A stretch of DNA of 64,000 nt from Pseudomonas sp. HN11 (GTDB lineage Bacteria > Pseudomonadota > Gammaproteobacteria > Pseudomonadales > Pseudomonadaceae), in assembly GCF_021390155.1 (NCBI RefSeq), contig NZ_CP089985.1, positions 186,001-250,000 of the forward strand, in the 5' to 3' direction. Under the pieces are notes generated by a model, which made no database searches, had not been told where the DNA came from, and worked only from the letters and a program-made list of their open reading frames with translations. A program made the translations under genes and the position numbers. Positions within the stretch are counted from its first letter, which is position 1. Every line of letters starts with the position of its first letter. Positions 1-9,336 of the stretch are shown here, piece after piece.

Positions 1-2
1 CC

Positions 3-839
3 AACGCTGCCCGTCGTGGCAGTGCTGCGTCCCGACGTATCCTGATCGGCCTTGGCTGGCTGGTGTTCGCGCTGTTCCTGCTATTGCCGCTGTTTATCGT
101 GGTGACCCAGGGTTTGAAGAACGGCCTAGGCGCGTTCTTCGCTGCGATTCTTGAACCCGACGCCCTGTCGGCGCTGAAACTCACGGTGATTGCCGTGGCG
201 ATTTCGGTGCCGCTCAACCTGGTGTTCGGCGTCAGCGCCGCGTGGTGCGTGAGCAAGTACTCGTTCCGTGGCAAAAGCATCCTGGTGACGCTCATCGATT
301 TGCCGTTCTCGGTGTCACCGGTGATCGCCGGCCTGGTCTACGTGCTGATGTTCGGCGCCCAGGGCTTCTTTGGCCCGTGGCTGCAGGACCATGACATCCA
401 GATCGTGTTTGCCTTGCCCGGCATCGTGCTGGCGACCATCTTCGTCACCGTGCCTTTCGTGGCCCGTGAGCTGATCCCGCTGATGCAGGAGCAGGGCACC
501 CAGGAAGAGGAGGCTGCGCGTCTGCTCGGCGCCAACGGATGGCAGATGTTCTGGCACGTGACCGTGCCGAATATCAAATGGGGGCTGATCTACGGCGTGG
601 TGCTGTGTACCGCACGGGCCATGGGTGAGTTCGGCGCGGTGTCGGTGGTGTCCGGCCACATTCGCGGCGTGACCAACACGCTGCCGCTGCACGTCGAGAT
701 CCTCTACAACGAATACAACCATGTCGCCGCGTTTGCCGTCGCGAGCCTGCTGCTGATCCTGGCGCTCTTCATCCTGCTGCTCAAGCAGTGGAGCGAGAAC
801 CGTATCAACCGCCTGCGCAACAGCGCGGGTGAGGAATAA
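3..839 (+). CDS. cysW: sulfate/thiosulfate ABC transporter permease CysW (5' end cut by window)
   Basis: Inner-membrane permease of the CysPTWA/Sbp sulfate-thiosulfate importer, which moves the anion from the periplasmic binding protein into the cytoplasm for assimilation. The frame is open from the first bases of the window, so the start lies upstream; the first Met inside the window (position 63) falls within the first membrane helix and is not the start. Several hydrophobic helices are visible, and an EAA loop ([19 protein letters not shown], about nt 507-560) that docks the ATPase. The stop is 3 nt before the cysA ATG, so the genes are co-transcribed; cysT is expected just upstream. Family assignment is firm. 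Confidence 0.93.
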   Translation, partial: NAARRGSAASRRILIGLGWLVFALFLLLPLFIVVTQGLKNGLGAFFAAILEPDALSALKLTVIAVAISVPLNLVFGVSAAWCVSKYSFRGKSILVTLIDLPFSVSPVIAGLVYVLMFGAQGFFGPWLQDHDIQIVFALPGIVLATIFVTVPFVARELIPLMQEQGTQEEEAARLLGANGWQMFWHVTVPNIKWGLIYGVVLCTARAMGEFGAVSVVSGHIRGVTNTLPLHVEILYNEYNHVAAFAVASLLLILALFILLLKQWSENRINRLRNSAGEE

Positions 840-842
840 GTC

Positions 843-1823
843 ATGTCGATCGAAGTCCGTAATGTCAGCAAGAACTTCAACGCCTTCAAGGCCCTGAACA
901 GCATCAATCTGGACATCCAGAGTGGCGAGCTGGTGGCCTTGCTCGGCCCTTCCGGCTGCGGCAAGACCACCTTGCTGCGTATCATCGCCGGCCTGGAAAC
1001 CCCGGATGACGGCAGCATCGTGTTCCACGGTGAAGACGTGTCCGGCCACGACGTACGTGATCGCAACGTTGGGTTTGTGTTCCAGCACTACGCGCTGTTC
1101 CGTCACATGACCGTGTTCGACAACGTGGCGTTCGGCCTGCGCATGAAGCCGAAGAACCAGCGCCCGAGCGAAAGCCAGATCGCGGTCAAGGTGCATGAGT
1201 TGTTGAATATGGTGCAGCTGGATTGGCTGTCGGATCGCTACCCGGAGCAACTTTCCGGTGGCCAGCGCCAACGTATCGCCCTGGCCCGCGCCCTGGCGGT
1301 GGAACCCAAAGTGCTGCTGCTGGACGAACCCTTCGGCGCTCTCGACGCCAAGGTACGTAAAGAACTGCGCCGCTGGCTGGCGCGCCTGCACGAAGACATC
1401 AACCTGACCTCGGTGTTCGTGACTCACGACCAGGAAGAGGCCATGGAAGTCGCTGACCGCATCGTGGTGATGAACAAGGGTGTGATCGAGCAGATCGGTT
1501 CACCGGGCGATGTGTACGAGAACCCGGCCAGCGATTTCGTCTACCACTTCCTGGGTGATTCGAACCGCCTGCACCTGGGTGAAGACAAACACGTGCTGTT
1601 CCGCCCACACGAAGTGTCGCTGTCACGGCATGAGCTGGAAGACCACCATGCGGCTGAAGTGCGGGATATTCGTCCGCTCGGCGCGACGACGCGTGTGACG
1701 TTGAAAGTGGAAGGCCAGAGCGAGCTGATCGAAGCTGAAGTGGTGAAAGACCACGACAGCCTGACGGGTCTTGCGCGCGGCGAGACGCTGTTCTTCAAAC
1801 CCAAGGTCTGGCAAAAAGCCTAA
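843..1823 (+). CDS. cysA: sulfate/thiosulfate import ATP-binding protein CysA
   Basis: ATPase that powers the CysTW permease for sulfate and thiosulfate uptake; cytoplasmic, membrane-associated. Walker A GPSGCGKT at residues 35-42, signature LSGGQRQR near residue 137, Walker [12 protein letters not shown] near 157 and switch His in VTHDQEEA near 193. A C-terminal TOBE-like regulatory domain occupies about residues 240-326, as usual for CysA, although 326 aa is slightly shorter than the enterobacterial protein. Directly follows cysW with a 3-nt gap. Likely a member of the CysB sulfur-starvation regulon, by family knowledge rather than by a site seen here. Confidence 0.95.
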   Translation: MSIEVRNVSKNFNAFKALNSINLDIQSGELVALLGPSGCGKTTLLRIIAGLETPDDGSIVFHGEDVSGHDVRDRNVGFVFQHYALFRHMTVFDNVAFGLRMKPKNQRPSESQIAVKVHELLNMVQLDWLSDRYPEQLSGGQRQRIALARALAVEPKVLLLDEPFGALDAKVRKELRRWLARLHEDINLTSVFVTHDQEEAMEVADRIVVMNKGVIEQIGSPGDVYENPASDFVYHFLGDSNRLHLGEDKHVLFRPHEVSLSRHELEDHHAAEVRDIRPLGATTRVTLKVEGQSELIEAEVVKDHDSLTGLARGETLFFKPKVWQKA

Positions 1824-1839
1824 CAACCGCGCGATACCC

Positions 1840-1891
1840 AATGTGGGAGCGGGCTTGCTCGCGAACGCTGAGTGAAGCCCGCTCCCACATT
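1840..1891. repeat. REP-like inverted repeat downstream of cysA
   Basis: AATGTGGGAGCGGGCTTGCT is followed, after a short spacer, by its near-exact inverse ending in CCCGCTCCCACATT. This is the common REP/palindromic unit of fluorescent pseudomonads. It lies between the convergent ends of cysA and the Mpo1-like gene and may act as a bidirectional terminator. Related copies occur near 46273, 53569 and 57273. Confidence 0.85.
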
Positions 1892-2418
1892 TAGACTTTG
1901 CTCGGTTTTAAATCACGGCGCTCCACCGGCCCCGAGCGCTCCTCGATCTGCTGTTTGAGGCCGTGCCGCAACCCCAGCAGGAACGCCAACTCGGCCACCA
2001 CAAACAAAGGCCCCACAATCAGCCCCGATACATCATCCACAAACGCCGGCTTCCTGCCTTCGTAGTAGTGGCCGACAAACTGAATCACCCAACCCACCAC
2101 GAACATGCCGATGCCGCTGCTGAGCCACACCAGTGTGCTCTGTGCCGCCAGCACATGCCCGGCCCACACCGACAGGCCCATCAACACCGTCATCAACACG
2201 CCCAGGGCCAATTCCAGGCGCAGGTAAAACCACGCCGCCAACAGCGCGACAATCACGGCGGGTGAAATCCAGAGGCCGCGTAGCGCCCATTCCGGGCGTG
2301 ACAACAGCACGGCCACCGCCACCACAATCAGCGGGATGCCGATAAAGTGGCTAGCGATGTTGCGCGGGTCGCGGTGGTAGGCGGCGTATTGACTGAGATG
2401 GTCGACGAGGCTTTTCAT
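1891..2418 (-). CDS. Mpo1-like (DUF962) membrane protein
   Basis: A 175-aa integral membrane protein of the Mpo1/YGL010w family (PF06127). The yeast member is an Fe(II)-dependent dioxygenase that shortens 2-hydroxy fatty acids; bacterial members are mostly uncharacterised. Seen here: an N-terminal YHRDPRNIASHFIG segment and a GHYYEGRKPAFVDD motif, both with the conserved histidines expected to bind metal, plus four hydrophobic segments. The start at 2418 is chosen over an in-frame upstream Met because AGGAGGA lies just upstream. It is divergent from the Crp-type regulator, with 83 bp between starts. Substrate in this organism is unknown. Confidence 0.8.
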   Translation of the reverse strand: MKSLVDHLSQYAAYHRDPRNIASHFIGIPLIVVAVAVLLSRPEWALRGLWISPAVIVALLAAWFYLRLELALGVLMTVLMGLSVWAGHVLAAQSTLVWLSSGIGMFVVGWVIQFVGHYYEGRKPAFVDDVSGLIVGPLFVVAELAFLLGLRHGLKQQIEERSGPVERRDLKPSKV

Positions 2419-2501
2419 TGTTATTCCTCCTGTAGGATGCTTGATCATGCCCCGTCAGCCTGTGGCGAACTGTCAGCTGGGCGACAATCTTCGGAGTTCA
2501 C

Positions 2502-3188
2502 ATGGACGCAGAACAATGGCGCGACCGGTTGGTCACCGGGCACTGGTTCAGCCACCTGCCGGCGCCTTTTCAGCATAGCTTGCTGGCCAGTGCCCGCGTG
2601 AGGCAGCTCGCGGCGGGACAGTACTTGTTCAAGCGCGGCGACCCGCCCTGTGGCTTGTACGCGGTAATCGACGGCACCCTGCGGGTCAGCGCGGTGAATG
2701 AGCAAGGCAAGGAAGCGATACTCAGCCTGGTGGAGTTACCCCATTGGTTCGGCGAAATCTGTTTATTCGATGGCTTGCCTCGTACCCACGATGCCTGTGC
2801 CGTTGGGCCGTGCACGCTATTGCAAGTACCGCAGCAGGCGTTGCTGAACATCCTTGATGACACCCCGCAATACTGGCGCGACCTGGCGCTGTTGATGAGC
2901 CAGAAGCTGCGCCTGAGCTTTATCGGCCTGGAACAGCTCAGTCTGATGCCGGCCCCGGTGCGGTTGGCCCACCGTTTGTTGATGATCGTCGAAGGCTATG
3001 GTGATACCGAGCACGCCAAGCGCGTGCTGCAGTTGCCCCAGGAAGACCTGGCGGCCATGTTGAACCTGTCGCGCCAGACCACCAATGCGCTGCTCAAGGA
3101 CCTGCAAGCCCAGGGCATCGTGCGCCTGGGCTACGGCGAGATCGAAATCCTCGACGTACAGCGGCTACGGCAGGCGGCGCACACCTGA
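2502..3188 (+). CDS. Crp/Fnr-family transcriptional regulator
   Basis: A 228-aa cytoplasmic regulator. The N-terminal half (about residues 20-125) is a cyclic-nucleotide-binding-like beta barrel (AAGQYLFKRGDPPCGLYAVIDG, LFDGLPRTHDA). The C-terminal half (about 150-222) is a Crp winged helix with recognition segment LPQEDLAAMLNLSRQTTNALLKDL. No N-terminal cysteine cluster of the Fnr type is present, so it is probably not an iron-sulfur oxygen sensor. Effector and targets are unknown; the divergent Mpo1-like gene is a plausible target. The receiver gene begins 38 nt after its stop. Confidence 0.85.
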   Translation: MDAEQWRDRLVTGHWFSHLPAPFQHSLLASARVRQLAAGQYLFKRGDPPCGLYAVIDGTLRVSAVNEQGKEAILSLVELPHWFGEICLFDGLPRTHDACAVGPCTLLQVPQQALLNILDDTPQYWRDLALLMSQKLRLSFIGLEQLSLMPAPVRLAHRLLMIVEGYGDTEHAKRVLQLPQEDLAAMLNLSRQTTNALLKDLQAQGIVRLGYGEIEILDVQRLRQAAHT

Positions 3189-3226
3189 GGGTGGTAGCCT
3201 GCACGCCTGATCAATCGAGGTGTGTT

Positions 3227-3592
3227 ATGCGCGTGCTGTTAGTGGAACATGAATCCGACGAGGCACAGCGGATGGCCGGTGGCCTGAACGAGGCCGGTTA
3301 CACCGTTGAAGTGGCGGCCAATGGCATGGCGGCGTTGCGCTTGGTTGAAAGCACCGAGTACGACCTGGTGATCCTGGATGTAATGCTGCCGGGGCTCAAT
3401 GCCTGGAAGTTGCAACAGGCGATTCGGCGGAAGGGCCAGACGCCGGTGTTGTTCCTGACCACGCCGGGCGGGATTGAAGATCGTCTGCGCGGGTTGGAAT
3501 TGCATGAGGATGACTACCTGCTCAAGCCATTTGCGGCCAAAACGCTGATGGCGCGGGTGAAGAAGCTGCTGCGGCGTGATCGCGGGCGTTGA
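3227..3592 (+). CDS. stand-alone response regulator receiver domain protein
   Basis: A 121-aa single-domain receiver resembling the N-terminal half of OmpR-type regulators, with no DNA-binding domain. The phospho-acceptor is D51 (DLVILDVMLPG); the conserved Thr is in FLTTPGG and the Lys in DDYLLKPFA. In the first acidic pocket the usual pair reads E7-H8 (LLVEHES), so one acidic residue is replaced by His, which could weaken Mg2+ binding and phosphorylation. The start at 3227 follows an AATCGAGG ribosome-binding site; the longer open frame upstream lacks homology. No sensor kinase is adjacent. Confidence 0.8.
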   Translation: MRVLLVEHESDEAQRMAGGLNEAGYTVEVAANGMAALRLVESTEYDLVILDVMLPGLNAWKLQQAIRRKGQTPVLFLTTPGGIEDRLRGLELHEDDYLLKPFAAKTLMARVKKLLRRDRGR

Positions 3593-3601
3593 TTGCCCCA
3601 C

Positions 3602-4606
3602 CTACCGCAGCCCATCCCGAAACTGCCCTGGCGTCATCCCCGTCCAGCGCTTGAACGCCCGGTTGAAGCTGCTGGTATCGGCAAACCCGAGCAAATGACT
3701 GATCTCGGCCAATGAGCACTGCGGATCGCGCAAGTGCAACAAGGCCAGGTTCTCCCTGCACTCATTGAGCAGCGCATCAAACCGGCAGCCTTCATCCGCC
3801 AGATGTCGCTGCAGGCTGCGCAGGCTCAGGTGCAGCGCCTGGGCGACGCGTTCGGCACTCGGCTCGCCGTCGGGCAACTGTGCTTCGATCACCCGGCGCA
3901 CCTTGCGCTCCCAGGTCAGAGGCTGCAGTTGAGCAAGGGTGCGCTTGAGTACGGTTTCGTTGTGCTCGGCCAGCTCGGGGTTGGCGTCGTCCAGGTGGCT
4001 GTCGAAATCGGCGGCGGCAAACTCCAGGCGGTCTTCTTCGGCGTCGAAAAATACCGGCGCGCGAAACACCGTGTGCCACGGCTTGGGGTCTGCGGGCTCG
4101 GGTCTTCGCAGGTACACCGCCAGCGGCGCGTATTCACGGCCCAGACGATTGCGACAGGTGCGTACGTAGATCGCCGCAAACGCATCAATGGCCTCGAACG
4201 CTGGCGCCGGGCTGCCTGGTAGTTGCAGCAGGCGGAACCGATAGCGTTCGCCATCGCCGCTCAGTTCCAGGCTCAAGGCATCACTGACCACCTGGTGATA
4301 CCGCACGATGCGCTCGAACACTTCCCGCAAGCTGCCACTGGCCACCAGCGCATACCCCAGCGCATGAAAGGTGGTAGGGCTGACAAACCGCGACACCCGC
4401 AAGCCAATCGCCGGATCGCCACTGGCCAGCACCGCCAATTTCCACAGACGCGTGGTGGCCGACAATGGGTAGCGTGCGTTGGGATCATCCATCTGCTGCG
4501 GGTCGAGCCCGGCTTGCAGGCACAACCCGGCGCTGTCGAGGCCCAGGGCATCGAGCTGCTTGCGCAAGGCGCGGGTCCAGCTGGCGAGGGAAGTGGGTTC
4601 GGTCAT
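3602..4606 (-). CDS. AraC-family transcriptional regulator
   Basis: A 334-aa regulator of the AraC type with the N-terminal 'arabinose-binding-like' domain (PF12625 type, about residues 20-210; SATTRLWKLAVLASGDPAIGLR) and a C-terminal double HTH (about 230-330; LSLRSLQRHLADEGCRF, LGFADTSSFNRAFKRWTGMTPGQFR). Members often control lipid or alkane metabolism. It is divergent from the fatty-acid desaturase, 101 bp between starts, so it is the likely regulator of that gene. It converges on the receiver gene with a 9-bp gap. Confidence 0.88.
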   Translation of the reverse strand: MTEPTSLASWTRALRKQLDALGLDSAGLCLQAGLDPQQMDDPNARYPLSATTRLWKLAVLASGDPAIGLRVSRFVSPTTFHALGYALVASGSLREVFERIVRYHQVVSDALSLELSGDGERYRFRLLQLPGSPAPAFEAIDAFAAIYVRTCRNRLGREYAPLAVYLRRPEPADPKPWHTVFRAPVFFDAEEDRLEFAAADFDSHLDDANPELAEHNETVLKRTLAQLQPLTWERKVRRVIEAQLPDGEPSAERVAQALHLSLRSLQRHLADEGCRFDALLNECRENLALLHLRDPQCSLAEISHLLGFADTSSFNRAFKRWTGMTPGQFRDGLR

Positions 4607-4707
4607 GGCGATTGGCGCTTGCGGTCAACAAGTTGGCGTCCGTGGCTAGCATCCTGATTGATCGATTGGGGCAGGATGTGAGCCTCAATAAGCAAGAGGA
4701 TGGAAGC

Positions 4708-5802
4708 ATGGACGGTACTTCTGCAAGTCCCCAGCAGATGAACGCACAACAGCGCTCGGCGCATATCCGTGAAGTGGTGCTGGCCGAAGGCGTAAGACTG
4801 CGCCAGCAACATCCCTGGCTGCTGCATCAGGACGCGTTGGGCGCGGGGATCCTGGCATTTGCGCTGCTCGGCATGGTGGGCTCGGCGGCGCTCTACATCA
4901 CGGGTCATATGGCCTGGTGGGCGTGCTTGCTGCTCAATGCGTTCCTGGCGTCACTGACCCACGAGTTGGAACACGACCTGATCCACAGCATGTACTTTCG
5001 CAAACAGCGCGTGCCCCACAACCTGATGATGGGCCTGGTGTGGCTGGCGCGCCCAAGTACGATCAATCCGTGGGTGCGCCGGCACCTGCATCTCAATCAT
5101 CACAAGGTCTCCGGCACCGAGACCGATATGGAAGAGCGCGCCATCACCAACGGCGAGCCCTGGGGGTTGGCGCGGTTGCTGATGGTGGGCGACAACGTGA
5201 TGTCCGCGTTCATCCGCATCCTGCGGGCCAAGGCCTGGAAGCACAAACTGACGATCCTCAAGCGCTCGCTGCTGGTGTATGCACCGCTGGCGCTGCTGCA
5301 TTGGGGCGCGTGGTATGTGTTCCTGGGTTTTCATGCCGCCAATGGTGTCGCCAGTCTGCTCGGCGCGCCCATCGAGTGGTCCGCCGGTACCTTGCAGATG
5401 ATGCAGGTAATCGATATCGCCGCCGTGGTGATCATCGGCCCCAACGTGCTGCGCACGTTTTGCCTGCACTTTGTCAGCTCCAACATGCACTACTACGGCG
5501 ATGTGGAACTGGGCAATGTGATCCAGCAGACCCAGGTGTTGAACCCGTGGTGGATGTGGCCGTTGCAGGCGTTTTGCTTCAACTTCGGCAGCACCCATGG
5601 CATCCACCATTTTGTGGTGAAGGAACCGTTTTACATCCGCCAGATGACCGCCAAGGTGGCCCACAAGGTGATGGCTGAGATGGGCGTACGCTTCAATGAT
5701 TTCGGGACATTTGCGCGGGCCAATCGGCTTGGTTTTCCACCGCCAGCAGGGTTTCGATCAGCGCCTTCGCCGCAGGCGACAAGCGCACCCCAGCGCGGCT
5801 GA
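4708..5802 (+). CDS. membrane fatty acid desaturase family protein
   Basis: A 364-aa integral-membrane di-iron desaturase or hydroxylase. Three His boxes are visible: HELEHDLIH (residues 85-93), HLHLNHH (126-132) and GIHHF (about 297-301), with hydrophobic helices between. The family introduces double bonds or hydroxyls into acyl chains using O2. The start at 4708 is preferred over the longer open frame because AGAGGATGGAAG precedes it and homology starts there. Likely controlled by the divergent AraC gene. Its last 110 bp overlap the convergent LysR gene. The exact substrate cannot be told. Confidence 0.85.
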   Translation: MDGTSASPQQMNAQQRSAHIREVVLAEGVRLRQQHPWLLHQDALGAGILAFALLGMVGSAALYITGHMAWWACLLLNAFLASLTHELEHDLIHSMYFRKQRVPHNLMMGLVWLARPSTINPWVRRHLHLNHHKVSGTETDMEERAITNGEPWGLARLLMVGDNVMSAFIRILRAKAWKHKLTILKRSLLVYAPLALLHWGAWYVFLGFHAANGVASLLGAPIEWSAGTLQMMQVIDIAAVVIIGPNVLRTFCLHFVSSNMHYYGDVELGNVIQQTQVLNPWWMWPLQAFCFNFGSTHGIHHFVVKEPFYIRQMTAKVAHKVMAEMGVRFNDFGTFARANRLGFPPPAGFRSAPSPQATSAPQRG

Positions 5803-6628
5803 TCACCCCGCAAAGGTTGCTGAGACTGTCCAGCGCGTGCGGCAGATTGCGCCAATGCAGCACCTGCAAATGACCGCTGGCGAATGCGTCGATAAAGGCT
5901 TCTTCGGCGCCCAGGCCGATGGCGTCGGATTGCCGCACGATGGTGGCCAGTGCAGCGAACTGCTCGAGCTCGATGGCAGGCGCAAAGTCGATGCGCCCAC
6001 TGAGGTTGGCCAGCAATTTGCGAATGCCGGGTGCGATCAGCGGGGTAGCGAGCGGGAAGCCGAACAGGTCGTTGGTGGACAGGCTGTCTTTGGCCAGCAG
6101 CGGGTGTCCCGCACGGCAGAAAAATACGCTGCGTCGAGGCGTCAGGGCCTGGGTCTGGAAGTTCGGGTCGGCCTCGAAGTGCCGCACGTCGGCGATAAAG
6201 AATTCGATCTCTTCACGGTTCAGGCTGCGTCCGAGTTTTTCCCAGTTATCCACCTGCAAAGCGGTGCGCACCTTGGGGTAGGTAGAGACAAAGCGCGCCA
6301 TTGTTTTGGGCACCAGATTCACGGCGGCCACGGCGTCGCTGCCGAAGCGCACTTCGCCGGCGTCGAGTTTGGTCATGCGCGTGACTTCATGGCTCAGCAA
6401 CGCCGCGCCTTGCACCAGGCTCAACGCATGTTGCAGCACCACCTGGCCTTCGGGGGTAGGACGCAGCTCTTTGTGGGTGCGGTCCACCAGCACACAGCCG
6501 AACTCCTGCTCCAGGCCCTGGATGCTGCGGCTGAATGCTGGCTGCGTGATGCCCATGGCGTCCGCTGCGCGCCCGAAACTGCGGTGCTCGTTGAGCGCGA
6601 TGAAGTAGCGCAGTTGGCGAAGGTCCAT
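5693..6628 (-). CDS. LysR-family transcriptional regulator
   Basis: A 311-aa LysR regulator: N-terminal winged HTH (residues 1-60; MDLRQLRYFIALNEHRSFGR, AADAMGITQPAFSRSIQGLE) and a C-terminal periplasmic-binding-like effector domain (about 90-295). Length is normal. Its 3' end overlaps the desaturase 3' end by 110 bp on the opposite strand; both frames look complete. Target genes are unknown. The neighbour upstream on the same strand is the CynX-type transporter, which ends 98 bp from the LysR start. Confidence 0.88.
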   Translation of the reverse strand: MDLRQLRYFIALNEHRSFGRAADAMGITQPAFSRSIQGLEQEFGCVLVDRTHKELRPTPEGQVVLQHALSLVQGAALLSHEVTRMTKLDAGEVRFGSDAVAAVNLVPKTMARFVSTYPKVRTALQVDNWEKLGRSLNREEIEFFIADVRHFEADPNFQTQALTPRRSVFFCRAGHPLLAKDSLSTNDLFGFPLATPLIAPGIRKLLANLSGRIDFAPAIELEQFAALATIVRQSDAIGLGAEEAFIDAFASGHLQVLHWRNLPHALDSLSNLCGVISRAGVRLSPAAKALIETLLAVENQADWPAQMSRNH

Positions 6629-6725
6629 GGTGTGCCCGGCATCCTGTAGGGGAATCGGGATTTTAAGGGCACTACTTATTCCGTCAATGAAGCATGTTTG
6701 TTTTATGTAGATCTTAAATGCATAT

Positions 6726-7895
6726 CTATAGAGCGGGCGCCGTGCGGTAAGTGGCGGGGCTGAACACCCGCGTCACCACCAGCATCGCCACCGCCGTGAC
6801 GGTCAGCACCACCCAGGCACTCACAAAGCTGCCGGTGAGTTCGCGCAGCCAACCGGTCAACCACGGCGAAACCGCATTGATCAAAAAGCCCACGCCTTGC
6901 ACGAACGCCGCCAGTTGCCCGGCCTGGCGCGGGTCGCGGTGGTGGTCGAGGGTGAGCAACAGGCTCAAGGCAAAACATGCGCCCAGGCCGAAACCGCACA
7001 GCGCCACCCACAGGTGCGGAAGTTGCAGCGGCGCGATCAATAGGCCGAGATAGCCGACGGTCTGAGCCAACAGGCTGATCCACAGCAGCGGCCGACGGTC
7101 GATCCCCCGTTGCGCCAGCACCGGCATCAACAGCGCGGCGATCACCTGGAAGATGGTCATGAACGCCAGCAATGAACCACTGGGCAACACGCCCCAGCCC
7201 AGTTGCTGATAGTAGGCCGGCAGCCACGCGACCATGCTCATGTAACCGCAGTTCACCAGGCCGAAATACAGCGCCAGCAGCCACGCGCGGCGATTGCGCA
7301 GGCCCTTGAAGGCAGGGATGACTATCGCGCTTTTTGCCGCGCCCAGAGGCAACCAGGCCCACAACAATAATGCGGCCAGCGCTGGCAATAGCCACACGCC
7401 GAGCCCGGCTTGCCACTGCTGGAAATACGTGGCTGCCACCGGGCTGAGGAGCGCCGCCAGCCCGCCACCGGCCATCAACGATGCCGAATAAACGCCCATC
7501 GCCACCGGCACGCGGTGATGAAACTCGCGCTTGATCATCGCCGGCACCAGCGCCTGGATCAGCGCGACACCGGCGCCGCCCAGCAACGCGGTCACCAGCA
7601 GCGTCGAACCCTGGCCCATCAGCCAGCGCGCCACGCACGCCAGCAGAATCATCATCAGGCCCAGGGCGATGCCGCGCCGCTCACCCAGTTGCGCCTCAAC
7701 ACGCACACCCACCAGCGCCACCAGGCCCATGCACACCACGGGCAGGCTGGTGAGCAAGGCACTGCTCTGGAAACTCAAGCCAGTGGCCAGGCGAATCTCG
7801 CCGAGCAATGGGCTGATGGAGCTGAGGATCGGCCGCAGGTTGAGGCCCAGGACCACCAGCAGGCCCCAGCCGGCGAGGGATTTATTCAGGGTCAT
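6726..7895 (-). CDS. CynX/NimT-family MFS transporter
   Basis: A 389-aa major-facilitator protein with about 12 hydrophobic helices. The opening (VVLGLNLRPILSSISPLLGE) is typical of the CynX/NimT branch, which includes the cyanate transporter CynX and the 2-nitroimidazole exporter NimT. Its start overlaps the end of the deaminase gene by 14 bp, so the two form an operon. A nucleobase- or cyanate-like substrate would fit the deaminase partner, but this is inference. Confidence 0.85.
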   Translation of the reverse strand: MTLNKSLAGWGLLVVLGLNLRPILSSISPLLGEIRLATGLSFQSSALLTSLPVVCMGLVALVGVRVEAQLGERRGIALGLMMILLACVARWLMGQGSTLLVTALLGGAGVALIQALVPAMIKREFHHRVPVAMGVYSASLMAGGGLAALLSPVAATYFQQWQAGLGVWLLPALAALLLWAWLPLGAAKSAIVIPAFKGLRNRRAWLLALYFGLVNCGYMSMVAWLPAYYQQLGWGVLPSGSLLAFMTIFQVIAALLMPVLAQRGIDRRPLLWISLLAQTVGYLGLLIAPLQLPHLWVALCGFGLGACFALSLLLTLDHHRDPRQAGQLAAFVQGVGFLINAVSPWLTGWLRELTGSFVSAWVVLTVTAVAMLVVTRVFSPATYRTAPAL

Positions 7896-8343
7896 GCAGG
7901 TTTTTCCAATGTTGGTACAGGGTGGTCATGGCCGCATCATGCAGATGCTGGATCGGCAGGCGCTGTTCGCTCAAGGGCAGGCCTACCTGCTGGCCGATCG
8001 CCGCCGTCGACAAGCCGAAGGGCTCGGCCATTTCGTTGCTGGCTGCAAACACCACTCGCTCCACGCCGCACAGGTACATAGCGCTCAGGCACATCGGGCA
8101 GGGTTGGCCGCTGGCGTAGATCACACAGGCGTCCAGGCGCGTGCCGAGTTGCCGGCTTGCGGCGCGGATCGCCAGCAGTTCGGCGTGGGCGGTGGGGTCC
8201 TGGGTCAGGTGGATTTCATTCACGGCTTCTACCAGCACTTCGCCGTTGCGCGTCAGCACCGCACCGAAGGGGCGGCCACCCTTGGCTACGTTGGCCTGGG
8301 CCAGTCGGATGGCGCGTTGCAGGTGCTGTTGATCGTCGGTCAT
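7882..8343 (-). CDS. nucleoside/guanine deaminase family protein
   Basis: A 153-aa zinc-dependent deaminase of the CMP/dCMP-deaminase superfamily. Zinc ligands and catalytic Glu: HAE at residues 53-55 and PCPMC at 81-85. The TAHAELLAIR and YASGQPCPMCLSAMY blocks match guanine deaminase (GuaD, small bacterial type) and related nucleoside deaminases rather than tRNA deaminase TadA. First gene of a two-gene operon with the CynX-type transporter. It is divergent from the LysR gene at 8451, with 107 bp between starts; that regulator probably controls it. Confidence 0.85.
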   Translation of the reverse strand: MTDDQQHLQRAIRLAQANVAKGGRPFGAVLTRNGEVLVEAVNEIHLTQDPTAHAELLAIRAASRQLGTRLDACVIYASGQPCPMCLSAMYLCGVERVVFAASNEMAEPFGLSTAAIGQQVGLPLSEQRLPIQHLHDAAMTTLYQHWKNLHDPE

Positions 8344-8450
8344 GAGGATCCCTCTGGGCAGGATGGAGGATGAAGTATGGGCAGCCGTCGAGGTATTCTG
8401 AAATTAAATATAACCATGCCAACCAGTGGCAGATGAAATGGTGAGCGGCC

Positions 8451-9299
8451 ATGTTTGATCCCGTGTTGTTGCGCAGCTTTGTCGCTGTAGTGGATTGCGG
8501 CAATTTCACCCGTGCGGCCGAGCGCCTGCACCTGACCCAGTCCACGGTCAGCCAGCAGATCCGCCGCCTGGAAGCAGCAGTGACGTGCCAGTTGCTGGAC
8601 CGCGACCAGCGCCATGTCGTGGCGACAGCGGAGGGTGAACGTTTGCTGGCCTATGCGCGGCGTATCCTTGCACTGCATGAAGAAGCCGCCGACGTGTTAA
8701 TCAACCAACAGAGTGACGGCGTGTTGCGCCTCGGTGTGCCGGAAGACTTCGCGGCCGAGCGCCTGATGCCCTTGCTCTCGGCTTTTGTGCTGGCCTATCC
8801 CCGAGTACGTTTGGAAGTCACCAGCGGCCTTGGCCCTGAGTTGCAACGCCAGTACCGCAACGGCGAGTTCGACGTATTGCTGGTCAAACAGATGGGCGAC
8901 AGCGACTGCCTGGCCTCATGGCCGGAGCCATTGTGCTGGGTGGACAGCCGCCGCACACCGTGCCTGGGGCGCGACCCTTTGCCGTTGGTGGCATTTCCGG
9001 TGGGCGGCCTGTACCGCAATGAAATGCTTCAACACCTGGAAGTGGCAGGCTGGCGCTGGCGTATCGGGTATTCCAGCGCGAGCCTGGCCAGTGTGTGTTC
9101 AGCCGTAGCGGCGGGGTTGGGCATCAGTTTGTTGCCGCGCCGAGTGGTACAAGCCGGGCATGTCGTGTTGGCCCATGACAGCGGTTTACCAGAGGTGCAA
9201 GGCGTGCGGCTGGCGTTGTATGGCCGCAGTGGCTTGGGCGCAGCGGGGCAGAGTCTGCAACGTCAACTGCTTGATTTGTGTGCAAACAGCCCTGTCTGA
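8451..9299 (+). CDS. LysR-family transcriptional regulator
   Basis: A 282-aa LysR regulator. HTH at residues 1-60 (LLRSFVAVVDCGNFTRAAER, LHLTQSTVSQQIRRLEAAV), then a substrate-binding domain (about 90-280; GVLRLGVPEDFAAERLMPLL). It sits divergently from the deaminase-CynX operon, the usual arrangement for a LysR activator of its neighbour. Effector unknown. Confidence 0.87.
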   Translation: MFDPVLLRSFVAVVDCGNFTRAAERLHLTQSTVSQQIRRLEAAVTCQLLDRDQRHVVATAEGERLLAYARRILALHEEAADVLINQQSDGVLRLGVPEDFAAERLMPLLSAFVLAYPRVRLEVTSGLGPELQRQYRNGEFDVLLVKQMGDSDCLASWPEPLCWVDSRRTPCLGRDPLPLVAFPVGGLYRNEMLQHLEVAGWRWRIGYSSASLASVCSAVAAGLGISLLPRRVVQAGHVVLAHDSGLPEVQGVRLALYGRSGLGAAGQSLQRQLLDLCANSPV

Positions 9300-9336
9300 G
9301 CGATGCCTTTACTGAATATTTTTTATGCCTGAAAGG

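Noticed and set aside
315..1427. Long open frame on the minus strand across cysW and cysA
   Set aside because: It is the antisense shadow of two well-identified genes; composition rich in His, Gln and Ala with no homology, typical of high-GC shadows.
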